This document shows positions 26,201-35,720 of a stretch of 64,000 nt of DNA, one piece after another; the stretch's first letter is position 1; every line of letters starts with the position of its first letter. The notes under the pieces were generated by a model that was not told the origin of the DNA, made no database searches, and saw nothing but the letters and a program-made list of their open reading frames with translations. The position numbers and the translations under genes were made by a program. The stretch is from Glandiceps talaboti (lineage: Eukaryota > Hemichordata > Enteropneusta > Spengelidae). The stretch is from assembly GCF_964340395.1 (NCBI RefSeq), contig NC_135565.1:21682209-21746208 (forward strand), read 5' to 3'.

Positions 26201-29113
26201 TTGACAGTGTCTGTCTCTATGTATGTGTCTGTCAGTGTGTATGTGTGTGTATGTGTGTTGAAAACAAATAATCAAACAAGACTTGATCATACACATAATG
26301 GGATTGACACATCTTGAGTAATCAAGGACTTCTGATGTTGGAGTGTCACAGAATAAACAAGGTACAGTGTCACCATCTTTTGCATCGTGGGGAATGTGAT
26401 AATAAATACTAATCAAATAGTATTGTAAACAATAATGTTACATTGTTTGTAACCACAAATAATCAATTCATAGGCACCCTGACCATTGTGGGAGGTTCAT
26501 TTTATCGATAGCTCCTGATTAGGTATTACAATAACCACAGATAATCCCTTAGTCCTTTGCGTCTGAGCATGCTCAGTCTGGATTGCAAGTTCCCTATTGG
26601 ACACTGAGGTGTCAATGTAGGCCAATTAGGTTAACTGCTTGGGGCGTACCAACGTACATACACATAGCCATTGCAATAAGAATTTCAAGGGATGGCTCAA
26701 AGAGAAGGTTGCAGTTGGAATCCCTTGATAATAAAATGTAGTATTGACAATGTTATTATTGTAGAATCATTACTACTAGTACTAGAATGGGAAAGAGCCC
26801 TTTGAGATGGTTTCACAAATATACATAAGTGGTTGTACCTACCCCTAAAACAACAGATCTTAGCTGAAAGAAGAGGGGAAAAAACAATTAGATATTAATT
26901 TTAAAGTGATGATGATTGGGGTGTTTTGGGACTAAAATACATAAATATGATATGCATAATAATGAAAAATGAAATTATTATACTTCACAATGACTTAATA
27001 TTAAGAAAATATTGACAGTAAAATTCTTCTAAAACTTTACGTAACCTATTACTGACAGACTATAATGTCCTATATGACACTCAAATTGTGACCTAGACAT
27101 TTTATTGAGTAGTCACAGATGTCATGGCATTTGCGTTCACTAAATTATTATTTATTTATTATCCATTTAATTGTTGCAGTACTGAAAAAGAAGAAATATT
27201 TTACTTTCTTAGGTAAAAGGGTAAAGGGAGAAAAGAAAATAACAAAAGCTAGTCCAGTCCGTCTCCTAGAGACATCGGTTACATAATACAGAGATCAGTA
27301 GCATTAGAACATCAAAATAATAATTTCTTGTGAAGTTTAAACTTTTCAATTTCCAACACAACCAACTCTTGGAAAGCTGTACCTGAAGCATTCTTCAAAT
27401 AATGATTATTGAAACTTCTATAACTACTAGTATTCTCTATTAATAATAATTATCATAAACTTACATATTTCTTGTCCAGGGCATCAAAACATCCCTTCAC
27501 CCACTTGATAAGTTTACATGCACCGGGACAGGAGCTGTCATCTCTTAGAATCTTCAAGTTTAAATCTGTTTAGAAACAGAGACAAACAAGACCAAAAACT
27601 CATATGTTCAACTTACCTGAGTTAAAAAGTAAAACCCAGGCATTTACCATGATTTCCTCTATATTTGAATAAACAAGCATTAAGAATTTCTCAACACAAT
27701 GGTAGTAGCACTCTAGAAACCACTATGATTTTAAAATCAGTACGTCAACCAAGAATGGTGATTTCGTGATCCATAATTCATTGGGATACATATTTCATGT
27801 CTACTTCATGTACAAAATCATATGGTGAGCATGCATTCTCGTGAGCAGCACCCCTCTTCTGGAACAGTCGCCATTTGAACTTCGTTCATCACCCACTGTC
27901 GATAAATTCAAGAACGATATCAAGATGCATCTGTTCACAAGAGCTTTTTAATGTTTACAATGATCTACTATTGTTCCTCTTCAGCACCATAGAACATTAC
28001 GTCGTATTGAATTTTGGTGCTCTACAGATTTCAAATACAGTGAGTTTCAATTCATAATTATAGCAATCATACAACCATTCCTATTCACAATGGAAAAGTT
28101 CCCTATCCAGGAAAGACAAACTGTAGCCTCCTTCTGACCAGCAGCTGCATACAATTTGTGTAAGCTCTCTCATGTAAAGTAATCAAAGAAACAAAGTTGT
28201 GCAAAAAGTTGAAAAGTAAAAATAAAACAACAAATACATGAACTATACCTTCAAGACATCTGTCTCCATAGGCATGTTCTGGAAAGATGGTTCTCAGGTA
28301 TGTTATATTGGAGACTGCTACAGCCAATAGTTTCTTCACAAAAAGAATCGATTGAGTTTCTGATAACTGCTCTTGTGGAAATATACTACCCCACTGAAAG
28401 TCAGATAAAATTATATTTCAAATCATTGTCATTCATGTTGCATTTTACAGACCTTGTTGGATGACATTACTGGTAACAGTCTGGGAGAAAACACTCGTTA
28501 CAAAGATCATGAAACCATGTATGTGTACACTCATGAAAGTTTTATGCACCATCATTGTTATTCACAAAGTCCTATGGCAAGTGTGTGTTCTTGTGAGCAG
28601 CACCACTCTTATGGAACAGTATTGATGCCACTTGAACCACACATGTATGTTCATCACCCACTGATTCTGTTGATAAATTCAAGAAGGACCAAACAAATCT
28701 CTTTGCAAGAACTTTCTAACTTTTAAATCTATCTACTACTGTTCAACATATTTAGCATTATAAAATTCTTTTTGTTGACTTCCATTGGTTTTAAGCTACC
28801 ACTTATTCTAGCTAGCACAAAACAGAATTTAGAAATGTCTCTTTTGGAAACACAAAATTTGAACAAAAATAAATCAATACGTAAACATATAAATAAATTC
28901 CAAGCGATTTTTTTATTTAGTCTGCTGCTTGAAACTTGTTTTGTAAAAATAAATGTTGGCAATTAAAATTTCTTGGTAAGATTACATAGACATGCTTTCA
29001 GCTTTTGGATTTTATGATATTTCAGAAGGACAGTTAACATAGTAGAAATTACTTACAGTTCCTTTTTTCTCCTTCACACTCTCTGCTGGCCGAACTGCAG
29101 TTGCAACAGCCAT
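13686..29113 (-). CDS. HORMAD1: Meiotic HORMA-domain axis protein with PHD finger and winged helix (HORMAD1/Hop1 family), complete
   Basis: Seventeen coding exons, 5' to 3' on the minus strand: 29113-29057, 28393-28249, 27565-27465, 26863-26843, 25888-25862, 25154-25090, 23150-22999, 22835-22732, 21223-21014, 20001-19881, 18944-18850, 18067-17951, 17388-17159, 16328-16154, 15464-15354, 14693-14619, 13790-13686. They join in phase to 636 residues plus TGA. Residues 20-245 are a HORMA domain with family signatures ([50 protein letters not shown]). An acidic linker follows (about 255-290), then a PHD finger (360-403), a winged helix (about 421-490), a low-complexity Ser/Gln region and a basic tail. 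Family knowledge: HORMADs coat unsynapsed meiotic chromosome axes, promote double-strand breaks and partner choice, and assemble by HORMA binding to closure motifs. PHD plus winged helix is the chromatin-binding region of fungal Hop1; mammalian HORMAD1 lacks it. Two exons are tiny (21 and 27 nt). Confidence 0.96.
13870..14400. repeat. Diverged tandem repeat with (CAA)n tracts in the HORMAD intron
   Basis: Four units share CTGAATTTACTATGGATTCT, TTGATACATGGGGCATAACA, a CAA array and TTTGTAGAGCTGAGAA. The unit length varies with the CAA tract. Confidence 0.9.
15532..15582. repeat. 25-bp direct duplication
   Basis: TTTTCAGCTTGTCCAAATGG followed by AGTAT occurs twice in tandem in the intron after exon 15464-15354. 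The GC-richer stretch to about 15850 looks like an old element, family unknown. Confidence 0.8.
15956..16037. mobile_element. 82-bp palindromic element
   Basis: ATTGTCACGTCAGTGC pairs with GCACTGACGTGACAAT. The inner arms (GTAGGGTCGTATCTGCTAT) also pair, with mismatches, around a short loop. It looks like a foldback MITE. Confidence 0.75.
16458..16544. repeat. Perfect 36-bp inverted repeat with 15-base spacer
   Basis: Arms 16458-16493 and 16509-16544 (ATTACCCATAATGCTGTTAT and its complement, continuing to TTTCCC) are fully complementary. It is intronic in HORMAD. Transcribed on either strand it would form a long hairpin. Confidence 0.92.
17159..17388 (-). CDS. HORMAD1: Winged-helix exon of the HORMAD gene
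   Basis: The exon encodes residues 406-482. [20 protein letters not shown], then [20 protein letters not shown] and [16 protein letters not shown], read as helix, helix, recognition-type helix and basic wing. The domain directly follows the PHD finger, the same order as in the fungal Hop1 chromatin-binding region. It ends with two bases of an Arg codon completed by the next exon. Degenerate copies of part of this exon lie just upstream in the intron (17430-17745). Confidence 0.85.
17430..17745 (-). pseudogene. Three degenerate copies of part of the winged-helix exon
   Basis: Exon motifs GTTGGTACAACCACACGATT, CACTTCAGTACAAGCTTGTA and GCTTGAATACTGAGTG recur as GTTGGTAAAACCACATGATT, CACCTCAGTACAAGCCTGTA and GCTTAAATACTAAGTG, with period about 110. 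They are diverged, lack intact frames and are followed by GATGAAAGTAAAGAACAGTG. Confidence 0.85.
17818..17931 (-). mobile_element. tRNA-derived SINE with 9-bp target duplication
   Basis: On the minus strand it starts GGCTCCCTGTAGCGTAGTGG, with an A-box-like TAGCGTAGTGG and a B-box GGTTTGAATCC, then a short body and a T-rich tail. GACAGACTT flanks it at 17809-17817 and 17932-17940. The insertion ends 19 bases from the PHD exon and only about 13 from its donor hexamer. Confidence 0.85.
17951..18944 (-). CDS. HORMAD1: PHD-finger exons of the HORMAD gene
   Basis: Exons 18944-18850 and 18067-17951 together encode a C4HC3 zinc finger. The ligands are C360 and C362 (RCPCG), C374 and C377 (VNCEGC), H382 and C385 (WQHAIC), C400 and C403 (HICELC). 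The spacing is that of a PHD finger, with the usual Trp (W380) two residues before the zinc-binding His. PHD fingers usually bind histone H3 tails, but in yeast Hop1 this module is part of a larger nucleosome-binding unit. All eight zinc ligands are intact, so the domain is probably functional. Confidence 0.93.
18690..18810. repeat. Dispersed repeat fragment, partner at 33200-33310
   Basis: AGCACTCCTAGTGGCCAAAC and TGAAATCTTT.. are shared with 33250-33283. Family unknown. Confidence 0.7.
19149..19460. repeat. About 104-bp tandem repeat, three copies
   Basis: Units start AGATGAACAATAATTATTCC and contain TTCATCTAATGCCTATGTAT and GCCGGGTAACTCCCATT. The unit's own ends (AGATGAAC and GTTCATCT) are inverted, so each copy can fold. 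Confidence 0.92.
20398..20660. mobile_element. Dispersed element copy related to 32229-32483
   Basis: CGTAAAGTCAAATAAAATTC, CATCAGTTTTCCA and repeated CCAGGAGT motifs match the copy at 32229-32483. A C-run follows at 20714. Confidence 0.75.
21014..29113 (-). CDS. HORMAD1: HORMA-domain exons (1-9) of the HORMAD gene
   Basis: Exons 1-9 encode residues 1-294. The start is ATG at 29113-29111 ([19 protein letters not shown]), the first in-frame Met before the HORMA fold, and the second exon opens with [15 protein letters not shown]. Exon 9 could use two acceptors. The one ending at 21223 keeps frame and restores the family spacing between VGDVQT and [10 protein letters not shown]; the AG at 21204-21205 would break the frame. 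Exon 9 ends in an acidic run ([17 protein letters not shown]). Exons 4 and 5 are 21 and 27 nt and both are symmetric, so skipping either would keep frame but remove a core HORMA strand. Confidence 0.95.
21241..21316 (-). repeat. Copy of the acidic exon's 5' edge and acceptor
   Basis: TTTCATCTCAAACTGTTTCTT, then TGTTGT and acACTAC and TTTTGTCAGTGAC here mirrors 21160-21230, which holds the true exon start and acceptor. The frame is altered in the copy. Confidence 0.8.
21442..21740. repeat. 94-bp tandem repeat, about 3.2 copies
   Basis: CACTTCCTCCTAAGTT, TTCTGTTAATTACCATAACA and CAGTCTGCAATATGTTTAA recur every 94 bases in a HORMAD intron. Confidence 0.95.
22481..22540. repeat. 30-bp direct duplication
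   Basis: GCTCAAATTTAGCAGTACTC with CAGGACACAT is present twice. Confidence 0.9.
23367..23547. mobile_element. Long inverted-repeat MITE
   Basis: GCGCTGCTATAATTGTTATT and CCAATATTTTTCTTC on the left pair with GAAGAAAAATATTGG and AATTGTAGCAGCGC on the right. It lies in a HORMAD intron. Confidence 0.85.
24070..24241. mobile_element. hAT-like MITE family B, copy 1
   Basis: Starts CAGTGTTCCCTCTAATG and ends TTAAAGGGCACACGG. The flanks GTGGCAAC and GTGGCAAT match 7 of 8, fitting the 8-bp target duplication of hAT elements. Confidence 0.82.
24488..24658. mobile_element. hAT-like MITE family B, copy 2
   Basis: Starts CAGTGTGCCCTCTAATG and ends CTAAGAGGGCCCACTG. The flanks CCCCCTTC and CTCCCTTC match 7 of 8. 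The interior (GTTGTGAGTCAAAATGA, ACACATAGTAAGAGATAG) is shared with copy 1. Confidence 0.85.
25378..25644. mobile_element. MITE with CAGGGGTGAACAAATC termini
   Basis: The left end CAGGGGTGAACAAATC is inverted at the right end GATTTGTTCACCCCTG. The interior has repeated GGACCAC/GGTCC motifs. The termini are hAT-like; no clear target duplication is seen. Confidence 0.8.
26035..26262. repeat. Imperfect (TG)n/(TGTC)n tract
   Basis: GTGTGTCTGTCA-type repeats in the HORMAD intron between exons 5 and 4. Confidence 0.9.
26381..26598. mobile_element. MITE family A copy
   Basis: Matches the reverse complement of 11491-11742 (TGATAATAAATACTAATCAA, CACAAATAATCAATTCATAG, GAGCATGCTCAGTCTGGA) and ends TTGCAAGTTCCCTATT. 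Confidence 0.85.
27815..27949 (+). mobile_element. LINE ORF2 tail fragment, frameshifted
   Basis: CTCTTCTGGAACAGTCGCCA and then, in a shifted frame, [19 protein letters not shown] with stop: the usual end of a non-LTR reverse transcriptase. It is broken and lies in HORMAD intron 2. Confidence 0.7.
28540..28726 (+). mobile_element. Second LINE ORF2 tail fragment
   Basis: Parallels 27815-27949 (GTGAGCAGCACCACTCTTAT, CATCACCCACTGATTCTGTT, GATAAATTCAAGAAGGACC) but is more decayed. It lies in HORMAD intron 1. Confidence 0.65.
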
Positions 29114-29755
29114 GTTTGCCAGAGGTCACAATTTGTCCTTTGAAAGTTTGAGTAAAAACACAGACAAACTTTGATAACAATAAAAAATTTACATTCAGTT
29201 CTATCATCATTCATATTTAAGACAAAAAGGAAATAGTATTACTCACTATTAGTATTATTTAAATCAGAATATTTATTTCATGCAGCAAAGAAACTGGTAC
29301 GATAACATTCAAAACATGTCAAGGAATCTTGCAAAATTTTCACTGTTACTTATTCTGTTAAAATATAGCTACAAAGTACAATATCATTGTAGCGTGTTTT
29401 CGATTTTAAGGTTTTTGTTTTTGCTTTTCATCGTTCTGAGGTTTCATTTCAACTTTTGCAATCAAAACCGGAACGATGAAATCTAAAAACAAACAAAAGA
29501 CACAAAAAAACTCAAAATCAAAAGCTAATATTACAATGATTATTTATTGCAGTTATTACAAAATTAAGGAAATATTTATCTAAACTGTTTTTAAAATCGT
29601 AAAATGTCCACACCGTGCACACAACCATTGAGATAATTCAACTCGAAACAAATGGATTTTCAATTTGTGTAAGGACTGACGTTACGTTCAAAACATCGAC
29701 AATATTGAATCATGATTGCTTCACAGTTGTTTCAAATATCAAAAATTCTCCTTAC

Positions 29756-30030
29756 CTTCAAAATCCGATTGTTGACTTATCTTCGTTGTCTAACTTCTGC
29801 CGCTGAAAATATTCAGAAAAACAGTCAAAGTTCGTCTGCTCCACACAAATGACAAAGTGACTGTGGGAATGTCTAATTGAAAGTACCGATGCTCTTGAAT
29901 TTCAGTCAACAAAGTTTGATATTGTGTTATTTTCACAAAAGTGGCAGTACTACAAAAACTCAGAAACCTGTTTATAACTCCGAATAATAATTGGTGGTAG
30001 AATAACTCGGATACCAAGAAATTCAATGCG
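29756..30030 (-). other. Probable 5' untranslated exon of HORMAD
   Basis: A good donor (CTTAC on plus, 29751-29755) follows an AAG exon end on the minus strand. A plausible acceptor at 29138-29139 lies 24 bases upstream of the ATG. The upstream limit is uncertain and there is no transcript support. Confidence 0.35.
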
Positions 30031-30039
30031 TTATGCAGC

Positions 30040-30120
30040 TCGGTAGCAGCGCTGAATTAATGAAATTATGACGTCACATCAACAACATTGTCGTCTGCTG
30101 AAAAATGGCGGTTACTTCAC
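30040..30120. promoter_or_regulatory. Candidate HORMAD promoter with CRE palindrome
   Basis: The palindrome TGACGTCA lies at 30069-30076, and AAAATGGCGG (YY1-like) at 30101-30110, just upstream of the inferred first HORMAD exon. The CRE is bound by CREB/CREM/ATF factors, which drive many germline genes in animals. No TATA box is evident, so direction and start site are inference. A short plus-strand ORF starts in the GGCGG motif but ends after 27 codons. Confidence 0.4.
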
Positions 30121-32228
30121 ATGCTTCACGTACTTACCAGTCGTGGCTAGTAGTTCGTAGAAGTTTCTCGGCTATGTGGCCTTTATAGGATGTTGTACCA
30201 CACTGGAATATAACTGTTTTCTAACAAGTGTAAGTTAATTCCTTGGAATTACAAACTTAAACTAGATAAATCCAAACCGGTCTTGGAGAGTGAAACGAAA
30301 CGACCTGCTTTGACTCTTTAGCTTGATGAAAAAAAAGACGACGCGACTCCTTAGGTAATAATGATTGGGTAGTCGGCCAATCCACGTCGCTCTTACTACC
30401 TCACGTCTCAGAACAAGTTCATGACTTGAAAAAAGTTGCTGGACAATACGATAATTCACAACTTAGGTATGTCATTGAAGGAAATGTAAGATTTATATAA
30501 AATCTCATCCTAATTTTGTGGTTAAAGTTTATACACTGTATTCAAGTGAAATAAATGGGTGCTAAGAAATTAAATGGGGGGGGGGGGGTTATTAGATAAT
30601 AGGGACTTTACATATCCAGTGATCATTAGGAATTAATATTTGCGTATTTACAAATTTCACAAGTTAGTTATCTCTCCCCAAGTGTCATGCACACACACAC
30701 ACACACAAACACATACTTCTTGGATTTGTTATTACTTTGTTGCCATAGTAATAGTCAAACAAAATGTGTTTAATACAGCAGAAGGAGCAAAAGAAAATTT
30801 GATTTTAATAAATGGTGCTACAGCATAAATCAACCATTATAACACTTCTGAGTATTTTATGCCAACATGGAATGAAATACATGTACATACTAATATTTCC
30901 ATAGCAACAAAAAACACAAAAATACAACAAGCATAATTTATGGTATACATGCGAAATTTTATTGAATATTCAATATAACATGATTTTTAAATAATGGAAA
31001 ATTAAAGTTATGCTAAAATATGCTAACTATCATACATGTGGCAATGTTAATGTTTTGTACTAAATTATCATAGAAAACAATTCTATGTACAATCTAATTC
31101 TGTTTTCCTAATTTCTTTGTTTACAAACAAATAATCCATTGGTAGAAAGTAGATTAATATAGATAGCAATGGGCAATACAATGTGATTTGATATGAAATT
31201 GTTTTAATACATGGATATGTTTTATCATCAATCATTGTTGTGGTGAACACAGTTTAGTTTAATTTGTGTTCTCCCTAAGTTAAGATAAACAATTAAACTA
31301 AAATAGTTAGTGGTCTGAGGATAAACTTAACAAACTTGACACTTTGGTATTTTGTTGAGGTGAAAATATGGGAAAAAGAATTGTTAATAAAGAGATTGGA
31401 ATATTTTACTTGAGTTGAGGATTGTGACGATGGGAAGAATTGAGAGTGTACCTGAAATCTGAATATTAACACTGGGCCCCGTCTACCTTATTAGGTCATC
31501 ACAACAGAAATAAGCTTGATATGGTAGGGTGTTTTACTGGTGGGGCACAACATGTTTTTACACATACACTTCAAACCCAAAATGAAATATTACAGAGGTG
31601 CCTTCCACAATTGGGATGTAGGAGTAGACAAGTGATCATTAGAGTAGAAGCCATTACAATTATCAAGTCCATGTGTAATTATTTCAGCAGACACCAACAA
31701 GATATAAACAGGGGGTCCAGTGTTATCTAAGCAATACACATGAATTGAAAAGATGAAAGTTACATTTGAATTACAGTAATAAAACGTGTAACACCAATTC
31801 AGGTTATCTTGATCAATTAATTGATTTACTTGTTGAATTGAGGACAACATAAACAAAATACAAATTTTACAATACAACAATTCAGATAACAGTATTACTT
31901 CTTGTAAGAAATACAAAAAATGGTAAGTAATATTAATAGGTATAAAAAGGACAGAATTAGGAAATATTGCAATCTAGGGTTCATTGCTACTTATCTTATT
32001 GCAAATTTTATCAGTCATAAATTTTGGTACATCATCACTTTTTTATTTCACAAATAATGATCATTAGACAAGTGATTTGACTTTCAGAAAAACTAAAGTG
32101 TATATTTCAGAGATTGATATTTTTGATAAGTTATATTTTAGTGTCTTTTGAAGAAAATTATGCAGTGGTTGTTGTCTGAAATGATGAGAGTGGTGAGATT
32201 TAAATTTTTTTGACACTATCAGAGTTAA
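30121..32228. other. Non-coding stretch between HORMAD and the tetraspanin
   Basis: AT-rich, with a G-run (about 30576-30589) and a short CA tract (30690-30712). No supported exon, and nothing else recognised. Confidence 0.55.
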
Positions 32229-32483
32229 CAGGATTCATACACGTAAAGTCAAATAAAATTCAAGGACCTCTCCATCAGTTTTCCAAGGGTATTCAGATTT
32301 TCCAGGAGTGTCGATGAACAAAATACATTTTACTTATAAACACACCTGTTTTCAATACATACACTTTATGGCAGTAATGTCAATCACTGAGTCGATGGAT
32401 GTTCCAGGAGTTTCCGGGAGTTGATCACATTTTTCTAGGAGTTCGCTGAAATTCCAGTACTTTCTGGGAGTTTATGAACCCTG
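32229..32483. mobile_element. Short element with inverted termini
   Basis: The ends CAGGATTCATA and TATGAACCCTG are near-inverted repeats. The interior matches 20398-20660. The family looks MITE-like. Confidence 0.7.
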
Positions 32484-33716
32484 GTTACATTTAGTGTGCG
32501 CTTTGAAGAAAATTACACAGTTGTTGAATGTACTAAAATCAGTAATTATACATGAGATTTGTCACAGTTTTGACACTAACATTAAACAGTGTTATATCTA
32601 AATATGTACTTCTAATTTTATTAGTTTTGTCACTGGGATGTATAAAATTATATTGAAAGTTAAAAACATGACTGGAAGTACAAAAGGTACAACAATAATT
32701 CACAGTATTTGAGTTTTGTTCATTATATAATATTTTGCAGACTACAAGTCAGCCTATAATGACCTTTGACCCATCTGTTGTCATGGCTACAGAATACTAT
32801 TTTTATCCATAGAGGTATGGCTTATAAAACAGAACTGACTTTTGACTGAGGTATTAATACAAAATAACGTAAAAATATATAAGGTTTTTGTAAGAAAGTA
32901 AACTGTCCTAAACAAATTCTGAAATGTTTTGACGCTAAAACTAAAGTACTGATATTTGAGTATTTGAGCTAACTTCTGAAAATACATGGGGTGTGCAATA
33001 CCATATTTTGATTGTCAACTTTGCAGCTATTTTGAAATAAACTACACATGATATTATCACAGATAAGGAAAAATGGTTGACATGGCTGCTGAAATGCAAA
33101 GTATAGTTACACAGTCATTAAAAAAAATACAAGTAAAGATATTTAATCAATCTAAAAAATACTTTTGAAGATATGATTTTACTGATGTATGATGGGAAAT
33201 CACACTGGTATAAAACTCGTAAAGCTACACTTCTCGGTATGCTTCTGAAGAGCACTCCTAGTGGCCAAACTGTGAAATCTTTCGTCTTTTTGAGAACTGT
33301 TCAGAATATGTAAATTACTGAGGAATATGGAGATACTTATTTATAGATTGGTGGTTGTGTTGGTTCATACAACATGGAGATATGTTTTCAGTTATAGCAT
33401 TGATAAAAAAAAATCAAAATTTATGATTGGTGAGGTAGTCTGAATGATGGTTTTATAGGGAGAACTTTTATTCTAATTGGCCAAGTATTACAACTTTGAA
33501 ATCAACATCTAGAATATATTGTGTTTACAAGGTGGATTGAGTCAGTACATCTTTGAACTGGCAAAATGTCTATTGCTTCATGTAGACTATTTAGTACATG
33601 TACCACACCCACTGATTGTGCAGTGATACTGATATCTCAAGTACTTTGACAACTATGTAAGTATCTATTTGATGGCTTTATATACTATAAGAGTACCCTA
33701 GGACACATGAGTACAA

Positions 33717-33950
33717 GAGTGGAGTACCTGGGGTGTTTGTAAGAGTGGAGTACCTGGGGTATTTGTAAGAGTGGAGTACCTGGGGTATTTGTAAGAGTGG
33801 AGTACCTGGGGTATTTGTAAGAGTGGAGTACCTGGGGTATTTGTAAGAGTGGAGTACCTGGGGTATTTGTAAGAGTGGAGTACCTGGGGTATTTGTAAGA
33901 GTGGAGTACCTGGGGTATTTGTAAGAGTGGAGTACCTGGGGTATTTGCAT
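33717..33950. repeat. 26-bp minisatellite, nine copies
   Basis: Unit GAGTGGAGTACCTGGGGTAT then TTGTAA, almost invariant. Confidence 0.97.
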
Positions 33951-34294
33951 TAGTACTTTAGTGTTCATTGTGGCTGTTCAATTCAAAGCACGGTGAGTAC
34001 CTTCATGAACAAAGTGAGTGAAAGTGAAAGTACAGAAGAAAATACCACAAACATGGGTGTGAACCCCCCCCCCCCATTTACCATAATGGCACTCAAGCAG
34101 CATGGATTCTGTTATCAACACCTATGTTTATGCAAAATAACAAATTTCATAAAAGAAATACAAATGTGCATTCCTGTGATTTGGAGTATATGGAACAATC
34201 ACATACTCATTTGCAAGCAACAATGTTTGCAGCATTGTACAGCAACAAAAACACCATTGGTTAAGTATGTGCACCGTAGTTGTAGTCAAGCAAC

Positions 34295-34830
34295 ACAGAG
34301 GGCATACCCAGGGCACCTCAGGTCACAGAGGGCATACTCAGGTCACCTAAGGTAACAGAGGGCATACTCAGGTCACCTCAGGTAACAGAGGGCATACTCA
34401 GGTCACCTCAGGTAACAGAGGGCATACCCAGGTCACCTCAGGTAACAGAGGGCATACCCAGGTCACCTCAGGTAACAGAGGGCAAACTCAGGTCACCTCA
34501 GGTAACAGAGGGCATACCCAGGTCACCTCAGGTCACAGAGGGCATACCCAGGTCACCTCAGGTCACCTTAGGTCACAGAGGGCAAACTCAGGTCACCTCA
34601 GGTAACAGAGGGCATTCTCAGGTCACCTCAGGTAACAGAGGGCATACCCAGGTCACCTCAGGTCACAGAGGGCATACCCAGGTCACCTCAGGTCACCTCA
34701 GGTCACAGAGGGCATACTCAGGACACCTCAAGTAACAGAGGGCATACTCAGCTCACCTAAGATCACAGAGGGCATACTAAGGTCACCTCAGGTCACCTCA
34801 GGTCACATAAGGTCACCTCAGGTCACATGT
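34295..34830. repeat. 30-bp minisatellite, about 17 copies, rich in AGGTCA
   Basis: Units ACAGAGGGCATACTCAGGTC then ACCTCAGGTA. Ten-base sub-duplications (AGGTCACCTC) give places such as 34550-34580 and 34780-34825 where AGGTCA cores follow one another with 4-base gaps. Confidence 0.95.
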
Positions 34831-35059
34831 TACTTCATATTTTTGCTTGGTACATATTTAATTATACATGGACTGCAATAATATTGTTAACAAAGAAAGT
34901 CATATACATAAATTATCTATTAATTACAACTACATCACTATGATATATATAAATGAAATATTTCTGTAAATATTATCAAAAATTACAGTATTTCAAACCT
35001 TTCCTCCACATGATAGACTGTTGATGAGTAAGTAGCTTTCTTTCTTACACTTGTAATGG

Positions 35060-35283
35060 TTTTGTTTTTAGAAAACTAATTCCCATGATGCATCACTAGT
35101 GTCCATTTACTTCATCAAGCTATTGGTTGGTTGCCTTATTTACATATATGCGAATGATTACTTATGTATGGACTATAGCTATTGGCTGGTTGCCTCATTT
35201 ACATATATGTAAAGGTTTACTTATGTATGGAGTACAGCTATTGGCTGGTTTCCTCATTTACATACATGTGAAGGTTGACTAAT
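35060..35283. repeat. Degenerate tandem repeat of about 65 bp
   Basis: Three units with GCTATTGGCTGGTTGCCTCA, TTTACATATATG and TTACTTATGTATGGA lead into the 32-bp array. Confidence 0.8.
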
Positions 35284-35720
35284 TGTCAACATTTACATAT
35301 CCAGGGTATGAGAATTGTCAACATTTACATATCCAGGGTATGAGAATTGTCAACATTTACATATCCAGGGTATGAGAATTGTCTACATTTACATATCCAG
35401 GGTATGCGAATCATGCTCATTTAGATATCCAGGGTATGAGAATTGTCAACATTTGCATATCCAGGGTATGAGAATTGTCAACATTTACATATCCAGGGTA
35501 TGAGAATTGTCAACATTTACATATCCAGGGTATGAGAATTGTCTACATTTACATATCCAGGGTATGCGAATCATGCTCATTTAGATATCCAGGGTATGAG
35601 AATTGTCAACATTTGCATATCCAGGGTATGAGAATTGTCAACATTTACATATCCAGGGTATGGGAATGGTCAACATTTACATATCCAGGGTATGCGAATC
35701 ATGCTCATTTACATATGTAT
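35284..35720. repeat. 32-bp minisatellite with 160-bp higher-order period
   Basis: Unit AACATTTACATATCCAGGGT then ATGAGAATTGTC. A block of five variant units, including the CATGCTCATTTAGATATCC type, is repeated 160 bases later almost unchanged. Confidence 0.95.

Noticed and set aside
30103-30189. Divergent gene starting MAVTSHASRTYQSW
   Set aside because: Stops after 27 codons with no convincing donor; kept only as promoter context.
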